Counted from the first letter of the stretch, positions 1-5,923 are shown. The stretch: 8,144 nucleotides of DNA from Prevotella sp. (GCA_022732315.1 JAIJUV010000108.1:1-8144); one strand, 5' to 3'. Program-made: numbers and translations. Notes: generated by a model from the letters alone, not told the origin.

Positions 1-1
1 C

Positions 2-1753
2 ATGGACGAGTTGGCATTACGCGACATCAACGCTCCCGTACTGCTCCGTTTCCCAGACATCCTCGACAACCGCATCGAGAAGACAGCCAGCTGTTTTCAG
101 AAGGCCAAGGAGGAATATGGTTACAAGGGGGAAAACTTTGTCATCTATCCTATCAAGGTGAACCAGATGCAGCCGGTTGTAGAGGAGATCATCTCTCATG
201 GAAAGAAGTTCAACCTGGGACTGGAAGCCGGTTCCAAACCTGAGCTTCATGCCGTTATCGCCGTACAGGCACAGAGCGACTCACTCATCATCTGCAATGG
301 TTACAAGGATGAGAGCTACATCGAACTTGCCTTGCTCGCACAGAAGATGGGTAAGCGCATCTTCATCGTGGTAGAAAAGCTCAACGAGCTGGATATCATC
401 GCCAAGGTGGCAAGCAAGCTCAACGTGAAGCCAAACATCGGTATCCGCATCAAACTCGCTTCTTCAGGCTCAGGTAAATGGGCTGAGAGCGGTGGCGATG
501 CATCGAAGTTCGGTTTGACAAGCGCCGAACTGCTCACCGCCCTCAACAAGATTGAGGAGATGGGATTCCACGACTGCCTGCGCCTCATCCACTTCCACAT
601 CGGAAGCCAGATTACCAAAATCCGCCGCATCCAGACGGCGCTTCGTGAGGCGGCTCAGTTCTACATCAACCTGCACAAGATGGGCTACAATGTAGATTTC
701 GTAGATTGCGGCGGTGGTCTTGGCGTAGATTACGACGGCACCCGTTCTGCCAGCAGCGAAAGCTCTGTAAACTACTCTATCCAGGAGTATGTAAACGATT
801 GTGTCTATACCTTCGTTGATGCTGCCAACAAGAACAATATCGAGCATCCTAACCTCATCACTGAGAGTGGCCGCTCGCTCTCTGCCCACCACTCCGTATT
901 GGTGATTGATGTGCTGGAGACTGCATCCCTGCCGGAAATGCCAGAGGAGTTTGAAGCAAAGGAGACTGACCACCAGTTGGTTAAGGACCTTTATGAGATA
1001 TGGGACAACCTGAATCCCCGCAACATGCTGGAAGACTGGCACGATGCCGAGCAGATTCGCGAAGAGGCCTTGCAGCTCTTCTCTCATGGTATCGTAGATT
1101 TGAAGACCCGTGCCGAGATTGAGGCGATGTACTGGAGCGTGTGCCACGAGATCAACAACCTTGCCAAGCACATGAAGCACGTGCCTGAGGAGCTGAGAGG
1201 ATTGGACAAGATTCTTGCTGACAAGTATTTCTGTAATTTCTCATTGTTCCAGAGCCTGCCAGACAGTTGGGCCATCGACCAACTCTTCCCTATCATGCCT
1301 ATCCAGCGTCTGGACGAGCGTCCTACCCGCAACGCTACCTTGCAGGATATCACCTGCGACAGCGACGGTAAGATTGCGAACTTCGTAACCGATGGTCATA
1401 TCGGCAATGTTCTTCCTCTTCATCCTTTGAAGAAAAACGAGCCATACTATCTCGGTGTGTTCCTCGTAGGTGCCTACCAGGAGATTCTGGGCGACATGCA
1501 CAATCTCTTCGGCGACACCAATGCAGCCCACATTTCCGTAAAAGACGGCAAATACAGCATCGACCAGATATTCGATGGCGAGACCGTAGAGGAGGTATTG
1601 GATTACGTACAGTACAATCCAAAGAAACTCGTCCGCCAGTTGGAGCAGTGGGTAACCAAGAGTGTGAAGGAAGGCAAGATTTCTCTAGACGAGGGTAAGG
1701 AGTTCCTGGGCACCTATCGCAATGGTCTCTTCGGATACACATATCTTCAGTAA
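2..1753 (+). CDS. speA: Biosynthetic arginine decarboxylase, 5'-truncated by window edge
   Basis: PLP-dependent decarboxylase converting L-arginine to agmatine and CO2, the first step of the agmatine route to polyamines; cytoplasmic. The visible part is 583 residues, and the first Met (base 2) is probably internal because SpeA proteins are usually about 630-660 residues, so roughly 45-75 N-terminal residues lie upstream. In visible numbering: YPIKVNQ with the PLP Schiff-base lysine K52, GLEAGSKPEL at 73-82, HFHIGSQ at 197-203, the glycine-rich phosphate-binding GGGLGVDYDG at 237-246, ESGRSLSAHH, the second active-site motif TCDSDG with C452/D453, and GAYQEILGDMHNLFG near the C-terminus. These are the hallmarks of fold-III (alanine-racemase-like) arginine decarboxylases. 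The C-terminus and stop codon are intact. argB follows in the same direction after an 81-bp spacer, a plausible arginine/polyamine grouping. Only the exact start is uncertain. Confidence 0.96.
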   Translation: MDELALRDINAPVLLRFPDILDNRIEKTASCFQKAKEEYGYKGENFVIYPIKVNQMQPVVEEIISHGKKFNLGLEAGSKPELHAVIAVQAQSDSLIICNGYKDESYIELALLAQKMGKRIFIVVEKLNELDIIAKVASKLNVKPNIGIRIKLASSGSGKWAESGGDASKFGLTSAELLTALNKIEEMGFHDCLRLIHFHIGSQITKIRRIQTALREAAQFYINLHKMGYNVDFVDCGGGLGVDYDGTRSASSESSVNYSIQEYVNDCVYTFVDAANKNNIEHPNLITESGRSLSAHHSVLVIDVLETASLPEMPEEFEAKETDHQLVKDLYEIWDNLNPRNMLEDWHDAEQIREEALQLFSHGIVDLKTRAEIEAMYWSVCHEINNLAKHMKHVPEELRGLDKILADKYFCNFSLFQSLPDSWAIDQLFPIMPIQRLDERPTRNATLQDITCDSDGKIANFVTDGHIGNVLPLHPLKKNEPYYLGVFLVGAYQEILGDMHNLFGDTNAAHISVKDGKYSIDQIFDGETVEEVLDYVQYNPKKLVRQLEQWVTKSVKEGKISLDEGKEFLGTYRNGLFGYTYLQ

Positions 1754-1761
1754 GAATTAAC

Positions 1762-1817
1762 AGTTGATAGTTAATAGTTTACAGCAAGATTGCCCTATAA
1801 ACTATTAACTATAAACT
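1762..1817. repeat. AT-rich inverted repeat in the speA-argB spacer
   Basis: A perfect 15-bp inverted repeat pairs 1767-1781 (ATAGTTAATAGTTTA) with 1798-1812 around a 16-base loop. One mismatch (1766/1813) then four more pairs extend it to 1762-1817. The right side carries further ATAAACTATAAACTA units. It has no T-run typical of a terminator. The same words recur between ribF and the CPBP protease gene (6825-6858), so this looks like a dispersed spacer repeat rather than a gene-specific signal. Possible roles are mRNA end stabilisation or a REP/MITE-like element; neither is proven. Confidence 0.7.
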
Positions 1818-1834
1818 ATAAACTAAACTTAAAG

Positions 1835-2608
1835 ATGGAAAAAGTAACAGTAGTAAAGGTAGGCGGTGCCATCGTTGAAGACAGCGAGCAGCTGGCACAG
1901 CTCTTGAAGGATTTTGCAGCCATTCCCGGCAAGAAAGTATTGGTACATGGCGGTGGACGCCGTGCCACCAAGGTAGCCGCAGCCCTCGGCATTGAGAGCA
2001 AGATGGTAAACGGCCGTCGCATCACAGATGCAGACATGCTGGAGGTGGTTACCATGGTGTATGGCGGTTTGGTGAACAAGAACCTGGTTGCCAAGCTTCA
2101 GGCTAACGGCGTGAATGCCCTCGGTCTGACAGGTGCCGATATGGACGTAATCCATAGTCATAAGCGCCCGTTGAAGGATGGCATCGACTTCGGATTCGTA
2201 GGCGATGTAGAGCGTGCCAACGGCAAGATGCTCCAGACCCTGATTAACGAAGGCATCACCCCAGTGATGGCTCCGCTGACCCACGACGGAAAGGGCAATA
2301 TCCTCAATACCAATGCCGACACCATCGCAAGCGAGACAGCCAAGGCTTTGGCTCCTTACTACGACGTGACATTGATATATAGTTTTGAAAAGAAAGGCGT
2401 GCTCAGCAATCCTGAGGATGACGACAGCGTGATTCCGGTGATTACCCATGCCGATTTTGAGAGATATAAAGCAGACGGTACCGTGGCAGGCGGCATGATT
2501 CCAAAGCTGGAGAATGCTCTCGCAGCCATCGATGCAGGCGTGAAAGAGGTGATTATCACCCTTGCTACCGCCATCGACGGAAAGCACGGAACTGTTATTA
2601 AGAGTTAA
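1835..2608 (+). CDS. argB: Acetylglutamate kinase (N-acyl-glutamate kinase)
   Basis: Amino-acid-kinase family enzyme phosphorylating the gamma-carboxylate of N-acetyl-L-glutamate with ATP, the second step of arginine synthesis; cytoplasmic. The protein has 257 residues, a normal ArgB length. Visible motifs are KVGGA at 8-12 (phosphate-binding lysine K8), VHGGGRRAT at 37-45, NGRRIT at 59-64 (acyl-glutamate arginine), GLTGADMD, NILNTNADT and GGMIPKLENAL with K224. The reading frame is open upstream to 1790, but those extra codons fall inside the AT-rich inverted repeat and precede the conserved MEKVTVVKVGG N-terminus, so 1835 is chosen; the upstream AAACTTAAAG is a weak A-rich ribosome site. 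In Bacteroides fragilis arginine synthesis is known to use N-succinylated intermediates (ArgF' is a succinylornithine transcarbamylase), so the real substrate here may be N-succinylglutamate; that is inference from relatives. It lies just downstream of speA. Confidence 0.95.
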   Translation: MEKVTVVKVGGAIVEDSEQLAQLLKDFAAIPGKKVLVHGGGRRATKVAAALGIESKMVNGRRITDADMLEVVTMVYGGLVNKNLVAKLQANGVNALGLTGADMDVIHSHKRPLKDGIDFGFVGDVERANGKMLQTLINEGITPVMAPLTHDGKGNILNTNADTIASETAKALAPYYDVTLIYSFEKKGVLSNPEDDDSVIPVITHADFERYKADGTVAGGMIPKLENALAAIDAGVKEVIITLATAIDGKHGTVIKS

Positions 2609-2632
2609 AAATAGAAATAATTCAGAGTTGCT

Positions 2633-2658
2633 TGTAACTTTCTTACAGGTGAGTCGTC
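2633..2658 (+). promoter_or_regulatory. Putative ECF-type promoter of the sigma factor gene
   Basis: TGTAAC at 2633-2638 is followed, after a 16-base spacer, by CGTC at 2655-2658. An AAC-containing -35 and a CGT-containing -10 with this spacing are typical of promoters read by extracytoplasmic-function sigma factors. The site sits directly before an ECF sigma gene, so autoregulation is the natural reading. The transcript would start near 2664-2667, giving a very short leader with a purine stretch (AGAGGG) touching the ATG at 2674. The Bacteroidetes housekeeping -7 element TAnnTTTG is not seen in this spacer. Confidence 0.55.
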
Positions 2659-2673
2659 ATTAATTATAGAGGG

Positions 2674-3189
2674 ATGAAAAAAATCAGTTTCCAAAACGAT
2701 GTTTTGCCACTGAAGAATAAACTCTTCAGGCTGGCCCTTCGCATTACTCTCAACCGGGAGGAAGCGGAGGACGTTGTGCAGGATACCATGATTAAAGTCT
2801 GGAATGCCCGCGACAGATGGCAGGAGCTTGACTCCATCGAGGCCTACAGCCTCACCATCGCCCGCAACCTCTCGCTCGACCGCATCAAGAAGATGGATAA
2901 TCAGAATGATTCGCTGGAAGAGCAAAATACGGAAAGGCTCGACGAGACATCATCCACTCCTTCCGAACGAATGATTCAGAAAGACAAGCTGAACATCGTA
3001 AGGAACATCATTAATGAGTTGCCCGAGAAGCAGCGAAGCTGTCTGCAACTTCGAGACATCGAAGGAAAATCCTATAAGGAAATAGCAGACATCCTCAGCA
3101 TCACCGAAGACCAGGTCAAGGTGAACATCTTTAGGGCTCGACAAACAGTAAAACAAAGATTTCAACAATTCGACAGTTATGGATTATAA
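2674..3189 (+). CDS. ECF-type RNA polymerase sigma-70 factor
   Basis: Small two-domain sigma factor of 171 residues that would direct RNA polymerase to a dedicated promoter set. Sigma region 2 spans about residues 13-73, with the core-binding LNREEAEDVVQDTMIKVW and the SIEAYSLTIARNLSLDRIK helix. An acidic, Ser/Thr-rich linker covers about 74-105. Sigma region 4 spans about 107-161, with ELPEKQRSCLQLRDIEGKSYKEIA and the recognition helix ITEDQVKVNIFRAR. Regions 1 and 3 are absent, as in ECF factors. The start MKKISFQNDVLPLK fits the usual N-terminus of Bacteroidales ECF factors. The last 11 bases overlap the next gene, which encodes a small membrane protein, the usual sigma/anti-sigma layout. 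The TGTAAC-N16-CGTC promoter just upstream suggests it activates itself. The inducing signal cannot be told from sequence. Confidence 0.93.
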   Translation: MKKISFQNDVLPLKNKLFRLALRITLNREEAEDVVQDTMIKVWNARDRWQELDSIEAYSLTIARNLSLDRIKKMDNQNDSLEEQNTERLDETSSTPSERMIQKDKLNIVRNIINELPEKQRSCLQLRDIEGKSYKEIADILSITEDQVKVNIFRARQTVKQRFQQFDSYGL

Positions 3190-3679
3190 GTACATCAACC
3201 AACTTTTGGACCGCTATTGGAAGGCCGAGACTTCTCTCGAAGAAGAGGAGATTCTCCGCGCATTCTTCAGCCAGGACGAGTTGCCTGCCGAGCTGAAGCC
3301 ATATCAGGCGCTCTTCTCTTACGAGATGGGCGAGGCTAAGCAAGAGACACTGGGTGATGACTTCGACCAGAAGATGATGGCGATGATTGAAGATGAATAC
3401 ACCAAGGAGCCAAACAAGGCGAAGGTCGTTTCATTGACAGAGCGCCTGAAGCCTCTCTTCAAGGCTGCTGCCGTGGTAGCTATCGTCCTGACCTTGGGCA
3501 ACGCTGCTCAGGTTCCATTCCAGAACGATGTCGATAATCAGATTGAAAACGTAGGATACACCAAGAGTGGCAAGGGCGTTTCCGTAGCCATGGGTGATTC
3601 TGCTTCGGTTGATTCCATGCAGCGCACGGGCATTGACCAGATAAGCACCACCACCCCTTCTCCTACGATATTGAAGTAG
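3179..3679 (+). CDS. Putative single-pass membrane anti-sigma factor (hypothetical)
   Basis: 166-residue protein with no catalytic motif that I recognise. Residues 1-92 are hydrophilic and charged, with YINQLLDRYWKAETSLEEEEILRAFF at 5-30, followed by one hydrophobic segment at about 94-110 (FKAAAVVAIVLTLGNAA) and a polar Ser/Thr-rich tail to 166. This gives a cytoplasmic N-domain, one membrane helix and a short periplasmic tail. The ATG at 3179 lies inside the last codons of the sigma gene in another frame, so translation is probably coupled and the two products made in fixed ratio. From this layout I infer that it holds the sigma factor at the inner membrane, as ECF anti-sigma factors do. 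There is no HXXXCXXC zinc motif. Similar small proteins next to Bacteroidales ECF genes are mostly annotated hypothetical, and some carry unhelpful names. A strong terminator lies about 110 bp downstream, closing the unit. Confidence 0.75.
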   Translation: MDYKYINQLLDRYWKAETSLEEEEILRAFFSQDELPAELKPYQALFSYEMGEAKQETLGDDFDQKMMAMIEDEYTKEPNKAKVVSLTERLKPLFKAAAVVAIVLTLGNAAQVPFQNDVDNQIENVGYTKSGKGVSVAMGDSASVDSMQRTGIDQISTTTPSPTILK

Positions 3680-3786
3680 TTATTTCTATGCTTTCTCTAT
3701 ATAAAAAAAAATCATGTTTAGTAAAACAATTCTGAAACTGTGAAGTTTCAATTCTCTCAAATTTTTCATAACATACTAACGTATTA

Positions 3787-3820
3787 GGGCTGCCAGGATA
3801 ACCTGGCAGCCCTTGCTATT
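3787..3820 (+). terminator. Intrinsic terminator of the sigma/anti-sigma unit
   Basis: A perfect 11-bp GC-rich stem (GGGCTGCCAGG at 3787-3797, CCTGGCAGCCC at 3802-3812) has a four-base ATAA loop and is followed by TTGCTATTTTTAT. It sits about 110 bp after the anti-sigma stop codon and ahead of the ATPase promoter, so it should end transcription from the ECF unit and insulate the downstream gene. Confidence 0.85.
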
Positions 3821-3946
3821 TTTATATAACCTTGTATATCCTCATCTCTCTCATTACCCACAAAGTTTTTTCGACTTCAAATAAGTAATCACCTGTTATC
3901 TTTCGTATATAATATAATAAGTGGATGCCTGACGTTTGTTATATGT

Positions 3947-4018
3947 TAAAAATATGCTTATAAGCTGCCAAAACCATGTTAAAAAGTATAGTTTTGGCAG
4001 CTTATAAGCATATTTTTA
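3947..4018. repeat. Perfect 28-bp inverted repeat upstream of the ATPase gene
   Basis: Bases 3947-3974 and 3991-4018 are exact reverse complements around a 16-base loop (3975-3990). Each arm contains the 10-bp palindrome GCTTATAAGC next to TGCCAAAAC, so each arm is itself partly self-complementary. The short direct repeat TTATAT flanks the structure (3939-3944 and 4019-4024), which could be a target duplication of a tiny transposable element or chance in AT-rich DNA. The right arm overlaps the probable -33 region of the next promoter and the element ends two bases before the -7 box, so it may be an operator, a cruciform, or a hairpin blocking read-through. No coding sequence lies inside. Confidence 0.85.
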
Positions 4019-4027
4019 TTATATTTG
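3993..4027 (+). promoter_or_regulatory. Bacteroidetes-type promoter of the ATPase gene
   Basis: TATATTTG at 4020-4027 matches the Bacteroidetes primary-sigma -7 element TAnnTTTG exactly. TTTG at 3993-3996, within the right arm of the inverted repeat, is a candidate -33 element, with a 23-base spacer that is at the long end of the usual range. Transcription would start near 4033-4035, leaving a leader of about 16 bases with the purine-rich AAAAAGAAGAGA before the ATG at 4050. Confidence 0.6.
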
Positions 4028-4049
4028 CACTCAAAAAGAAGAGACCATT

Positions 4050-4934
4050 ATGCTTATCGGAAGAGAAAAAGAAATAAAAACATTACAGCAGGCCTATCAC
4101 TCAGAATACTCTGAGTTTGTGGCAGTTTATGGACGGCGACGCATCGGGAAGACTTTCCTTATCAGAGAGGCTTTCAACTATCAGTTTGCCTTTCAGCATA
4201 CAGGTGTGTATAAAGAAACACTCAAGAAACAACTTCGCAACTTCAGAGATGCCCTAAAAATGAGTGGAATGAAGAAAGTAAGAATCCCAACAGATTGGAG
4301 CGATGCCTTCTTTCAACTGGCTCAATTCATCAAAGAAAGCAAGGAAGAAAAGAAAGTCATCTTCATAGACGAGGTTCCTTGGCTTGACACCCCTCGCTCT
4401 GGATTCCTTTCGGCATTGGAATATTTTTGGAACTCCTTTGCCTCTGCTCGCAAAGATGTTCTCTTGATTATCTGCGGCTCTGCCACCTCATGGATTATCA
4501 ATAAAGTATTAAAAAACCATGGTGGGCTGCACAATCGTGTTACTTATCGCATACACCTCCAGCCATTCACGCTACACGAATGCGAAGAATATGCCAAGTA
4601 TCTAGGCATGCGTGCTTCTCATTACGACCTTATAGAATATTATATGGTTTTAGGGGGAGTTGCCTTCTATTGGTCACGCCTTGACAAAGGGCTGAGTGTG
4701 GCCCAGAATATAGACAACATGATTTTCTCCGAAACAGGTTTCCTACATAATGAGTTTAATGAGTTATACGACTCTCTTTTCAATGAGCCAGAATCATATC
4801 TCAAGATTATCGACGCCTTAGGCACAATCCGTCTTGGAATGACCCGTGACGAATTGGTAAAAGAAGGCGGCGTGACACACAATGAATACTGGAATCAAAT
4901 TCAGAAAGAGATAACTGCCAATGAACTATTTTAG
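4050..4934 (+). CDS. P-loop ATPase of the DUF234-associated family, internally deleted
   Basis: 294-residue protein with the N-terminal ATPase of the archaeal-type ATPase family (PF01637-like). It shows MLIGREKEIKTL at the start, Walker A GRRRIGKT at 28-35, Walker B VIFIDE at 103-108, a sensor-like ICGSA at 141-145 and GLHNR at 159-163. Full-length Bacteroidales relatives, as I recall them, run to about 430-480 residues, with a winged-helix region and a C-terminal nuclease-like DUF234 part containing a QIDLLIDR...CEMKF stretch; that part is missing. The winged helix starts normally (TRDELVKEGGVTHN) but residues 277-294 (HNEYWNQIQKEITANELF) resemble the extreme C-terminus of the same family. 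I infer an in-frame deletion joining two VTHN-like sites near 4872-4883, leaving both native ends. The ATPase core may still fold, but the effector part is gone, so function is doubtful. The gene has its own promoter and reads as more AT-rich than its neighbours. The natural role of the family is unsettled. Confidence 0.82.
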   Translation: MLIGREKEIKTLQQAYHSEYSEFVAVYGRRRIGKTFLIREAFNYQFAFQHTGVYKETLKKQLRNFRDALKMSGMKKVRIPTDWSDAFFQLAQFIKESKEEKKVIFIDEVPWLDTPRSGFLSALEYFWNSFASARKDVLLIICGSATSWIINKVLKNHGGLHNRVTYRIHLQPFTLHECEEYAKYLGMRASHYDLIEYYMVLGGVAFYWSRLDKGLSVAQNIDNMIFSETGFLHNEFNELYDSLFNEPESYLKIIDALGTIRLGMTRDELVKEGGVTHNEYWNQIQKEITANELF

Positions 4935-4963
4935 TTGCAAGTACACAAAGTGATGCGTCGGGA

Positions 4964-4991
4964 GGGGGGGGGATACACAAGGTTGTGTATC
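4964..4991. repeat. G9 tract and 20-bp palindrome in the convergent spacer
   Basis: Nine consecutive G (4964-4972) run into a perfect palindromic hairpin: GATACACAA at 4972-4980, GG, then TTGTGTATC at 4983-4991. TACACAA also occurs at 4942-4948. On the + strand the hairpin is followed by TTGTGTTTATTT, a weak U-rich tail, so it may end transcription of the ATPase gene; on the - strand it is followed by a C run, so it is not a terminator for the phosphatase gene. The G tract lies after the ATPase stop codon and so cannot shift that frame. The rest of 4935-5032 shows nothing else. Confidence 0.55.
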
Positions 4992-5032
4992 TTGTGTTTA
5001 TTTATGATTTACAACTATTTAAGAGCATTATT

Positions 5033-5878
5033 TTATACCCTAAACCGTATGTAAGTGCGGTCATCGAAGCTTTTGTTCCCTGCCACCAAGCCCTTAGTGG
5101 CAATGAAGTCGTGGATGCATTGAGGGTCGTGGGCGATGAGATGCGCCAAGGCAGCCTCACTATCTGCCAAGGTTGGCTTCAGGAAAGGATAGCCATCGCT
5201 AGCCAATACTACTTCATTGGGAGATGAAACAGGCTTCGGATGCTCTTGAAAGTATGTTTCAATGCTACTTGAAGAAGGTTTCATTTTCAACGCTACAATC
5301 TTCACCCCTTCCCGATAAACCGGGAATCCATCGATAACCGTATAGGTCTGGTTCTGCCCGGAAAGCATCGCCTCAATCAATAATGGCTCAATCTGCTTTC
5401 TAGCCTCAGCAGGCGAAAGGCCCTGCTCTATCAGCTCTACCCTCTTTCTGGCAATCTCCTGCTCATAAGGCTTGCCGTTCTCATAAAGCTTTCCATCGAT
5501 GATGGCCTGGCAATCGCCCACCATCCATACTTCATTCCTTGTCCGGCTATAAAGGATAGCCGAGGCAGTAAGCCGCTCTTCCGGATGCTCCTTCAACCGC
5601 TCTTCCACCCCTAGCTTTTCATACACCTTATTATATATATAGGCTGTCACGCCCTGGCAGAAATCATCTACCGAGGCATCCGCTTTCAACTCCTCACGAA
5701 TATACTCCGAGATAAGCATCATGGCATATCTTCCGTTCTTCATATCAGGATTGAGATGCTTCGGAGTCTTGCTCGTACTGCCATCAATCACTGCGATGAA
5801 ATCATCGGTAACTACCATTCCATCCTCACAAGCCTCCTGGCTCTTCTTTCCTATGATACTGCTTTCTATAATCTTCAT
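5033..5878 (-). CDS. PP2C-like Ser/Thr protein phosphatase family protein
   Basis: 281-residue soluble protein with no signal peptide or membrane segment. The order of metal-binding motifs matches the PP2C fold: CEDGMVVTDDFIAVIDGST at 17-35 (D32-G33 as the PP2C DG pair), VWMVGDCQAII at 117-127 (the VGDSRA-like motif), VVLASDGYPFL at about 223-233 (D228) and a closing SFDDRTYIRFRV with D272/D273 (the DN/DD metal motif). The likely activity is metal-dependent dephosphorylation of Ser/Thr or another phosphoester, target unknown; no kinase gene is visible nearby. The frame is open back to an ATG at 5938, but that codon lies in the loop of the upstream terminator, so the ATG at 5878 (MKIIESSIIGKKSQ), preceded by AGAGAAGTAGATTTT, is preferred; an intermediate ATG lies at 5917. 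It follows the CPBP gene in the same direction, but the terminator between them suggests partly separate expression. Fold assignment is fairly safe; biological role unknown. Confidence 0.7.
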   Translation of the reverse strand: MKIIESSIIGKKSQEACEDGMVVTDDFIAVIDGSTSKTPKHLNPDMKNGRYAMMLISEYIREELKADASVDDFCQGVTAYIYNKVYEKLGVEERLKEHPEERLTASAILYSRTRNEVWMVGDCQAIIDGKLYENGKPYEQEIARKRVELIEQGLSPAEARKQIEPLLIEAMLSGQNQTYTVIDGFPVYREGVKIVALKMKPSSSSIETYFQEHPKPVSSPNEVVLASDGYPFLKPTLADSEAALAHLIAHDPQCIHDFIATKGLVAGNKSFDDRTYIRFRV

Positions 5879-5881
5879 AAA

Positions 5882-5923
5882 ATCTACTTCTCTATCTGAT
5901 GATATATCTACTTCCATATCTGA
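5882..5923 (-). repeat. Two-copy 24-bp tandem repeat in the phosphatase leader
   Basis: Two 18-base segments, 5882-5899 and 5906-5923, match at 16 of 18 positions with a 24-base period. Read on the - strand they are TCAGATAGAGAAGTAGAT and TCAGATATGGAAGTAGAT. They fill the space between the upstream terminator and the preferred start codon. If the longer reading frame were used they would encode SDMEVDIS and SDREVDFM. They may duplicate the ribosome-binding region or a regulator site. Confidence 0.55.

Larger units (their letters stand above)
3680..4049. other. 370-bp gene-free spacer
   Basis: No credible coding sequence is seen on either strand; the stretch is very AT-rich apart from the terminator stem. 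From left to right it holds a small 7-bp hairpin (TGAAACT at 3733-3739 with AGTTTCA at 3744-3750), the intrinsic terminator at 3787-3820, an AT-rich region with nothing recognisable (about 3830-3938), the 28-bp inverted repeat at 3947-4018 and the promoter of the ATPase gene. Confidence 0.7.

Noticed and set aside
470..1180. 236-codon open frame opposite speA
   Set aside because: It overlaps a conserved enzyme on the opposite strand and shows no family resemblance; a shadow frame.
1790..1834. Upstream extension of argB by 15 codons
   Set aside because: The codons lie in the AT-rich inverted repeat, have no homology to ArgB N-termini, and the conserved start MEKVTVVKVGG is at 1835.
1829..2587. 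252-codon open frame opposite argB
   Set aside because: It spans the whole argB gene antisense, rich in His/Cys, with no credible domain; a shadow frame.
3947..4018. CRISPR repeat or complete insertion sequence
   Set aside because: There is only one inverted pair, no regularly spaced direct repeats and no transposase frame; it is kept as a simple inverted repeat.
4985..5227. Small + strand open frame of 80 codons
   Set aside because: It lies mostly antisense to the phosphatase C-terminus, with no ribosome site or recognisable motif.
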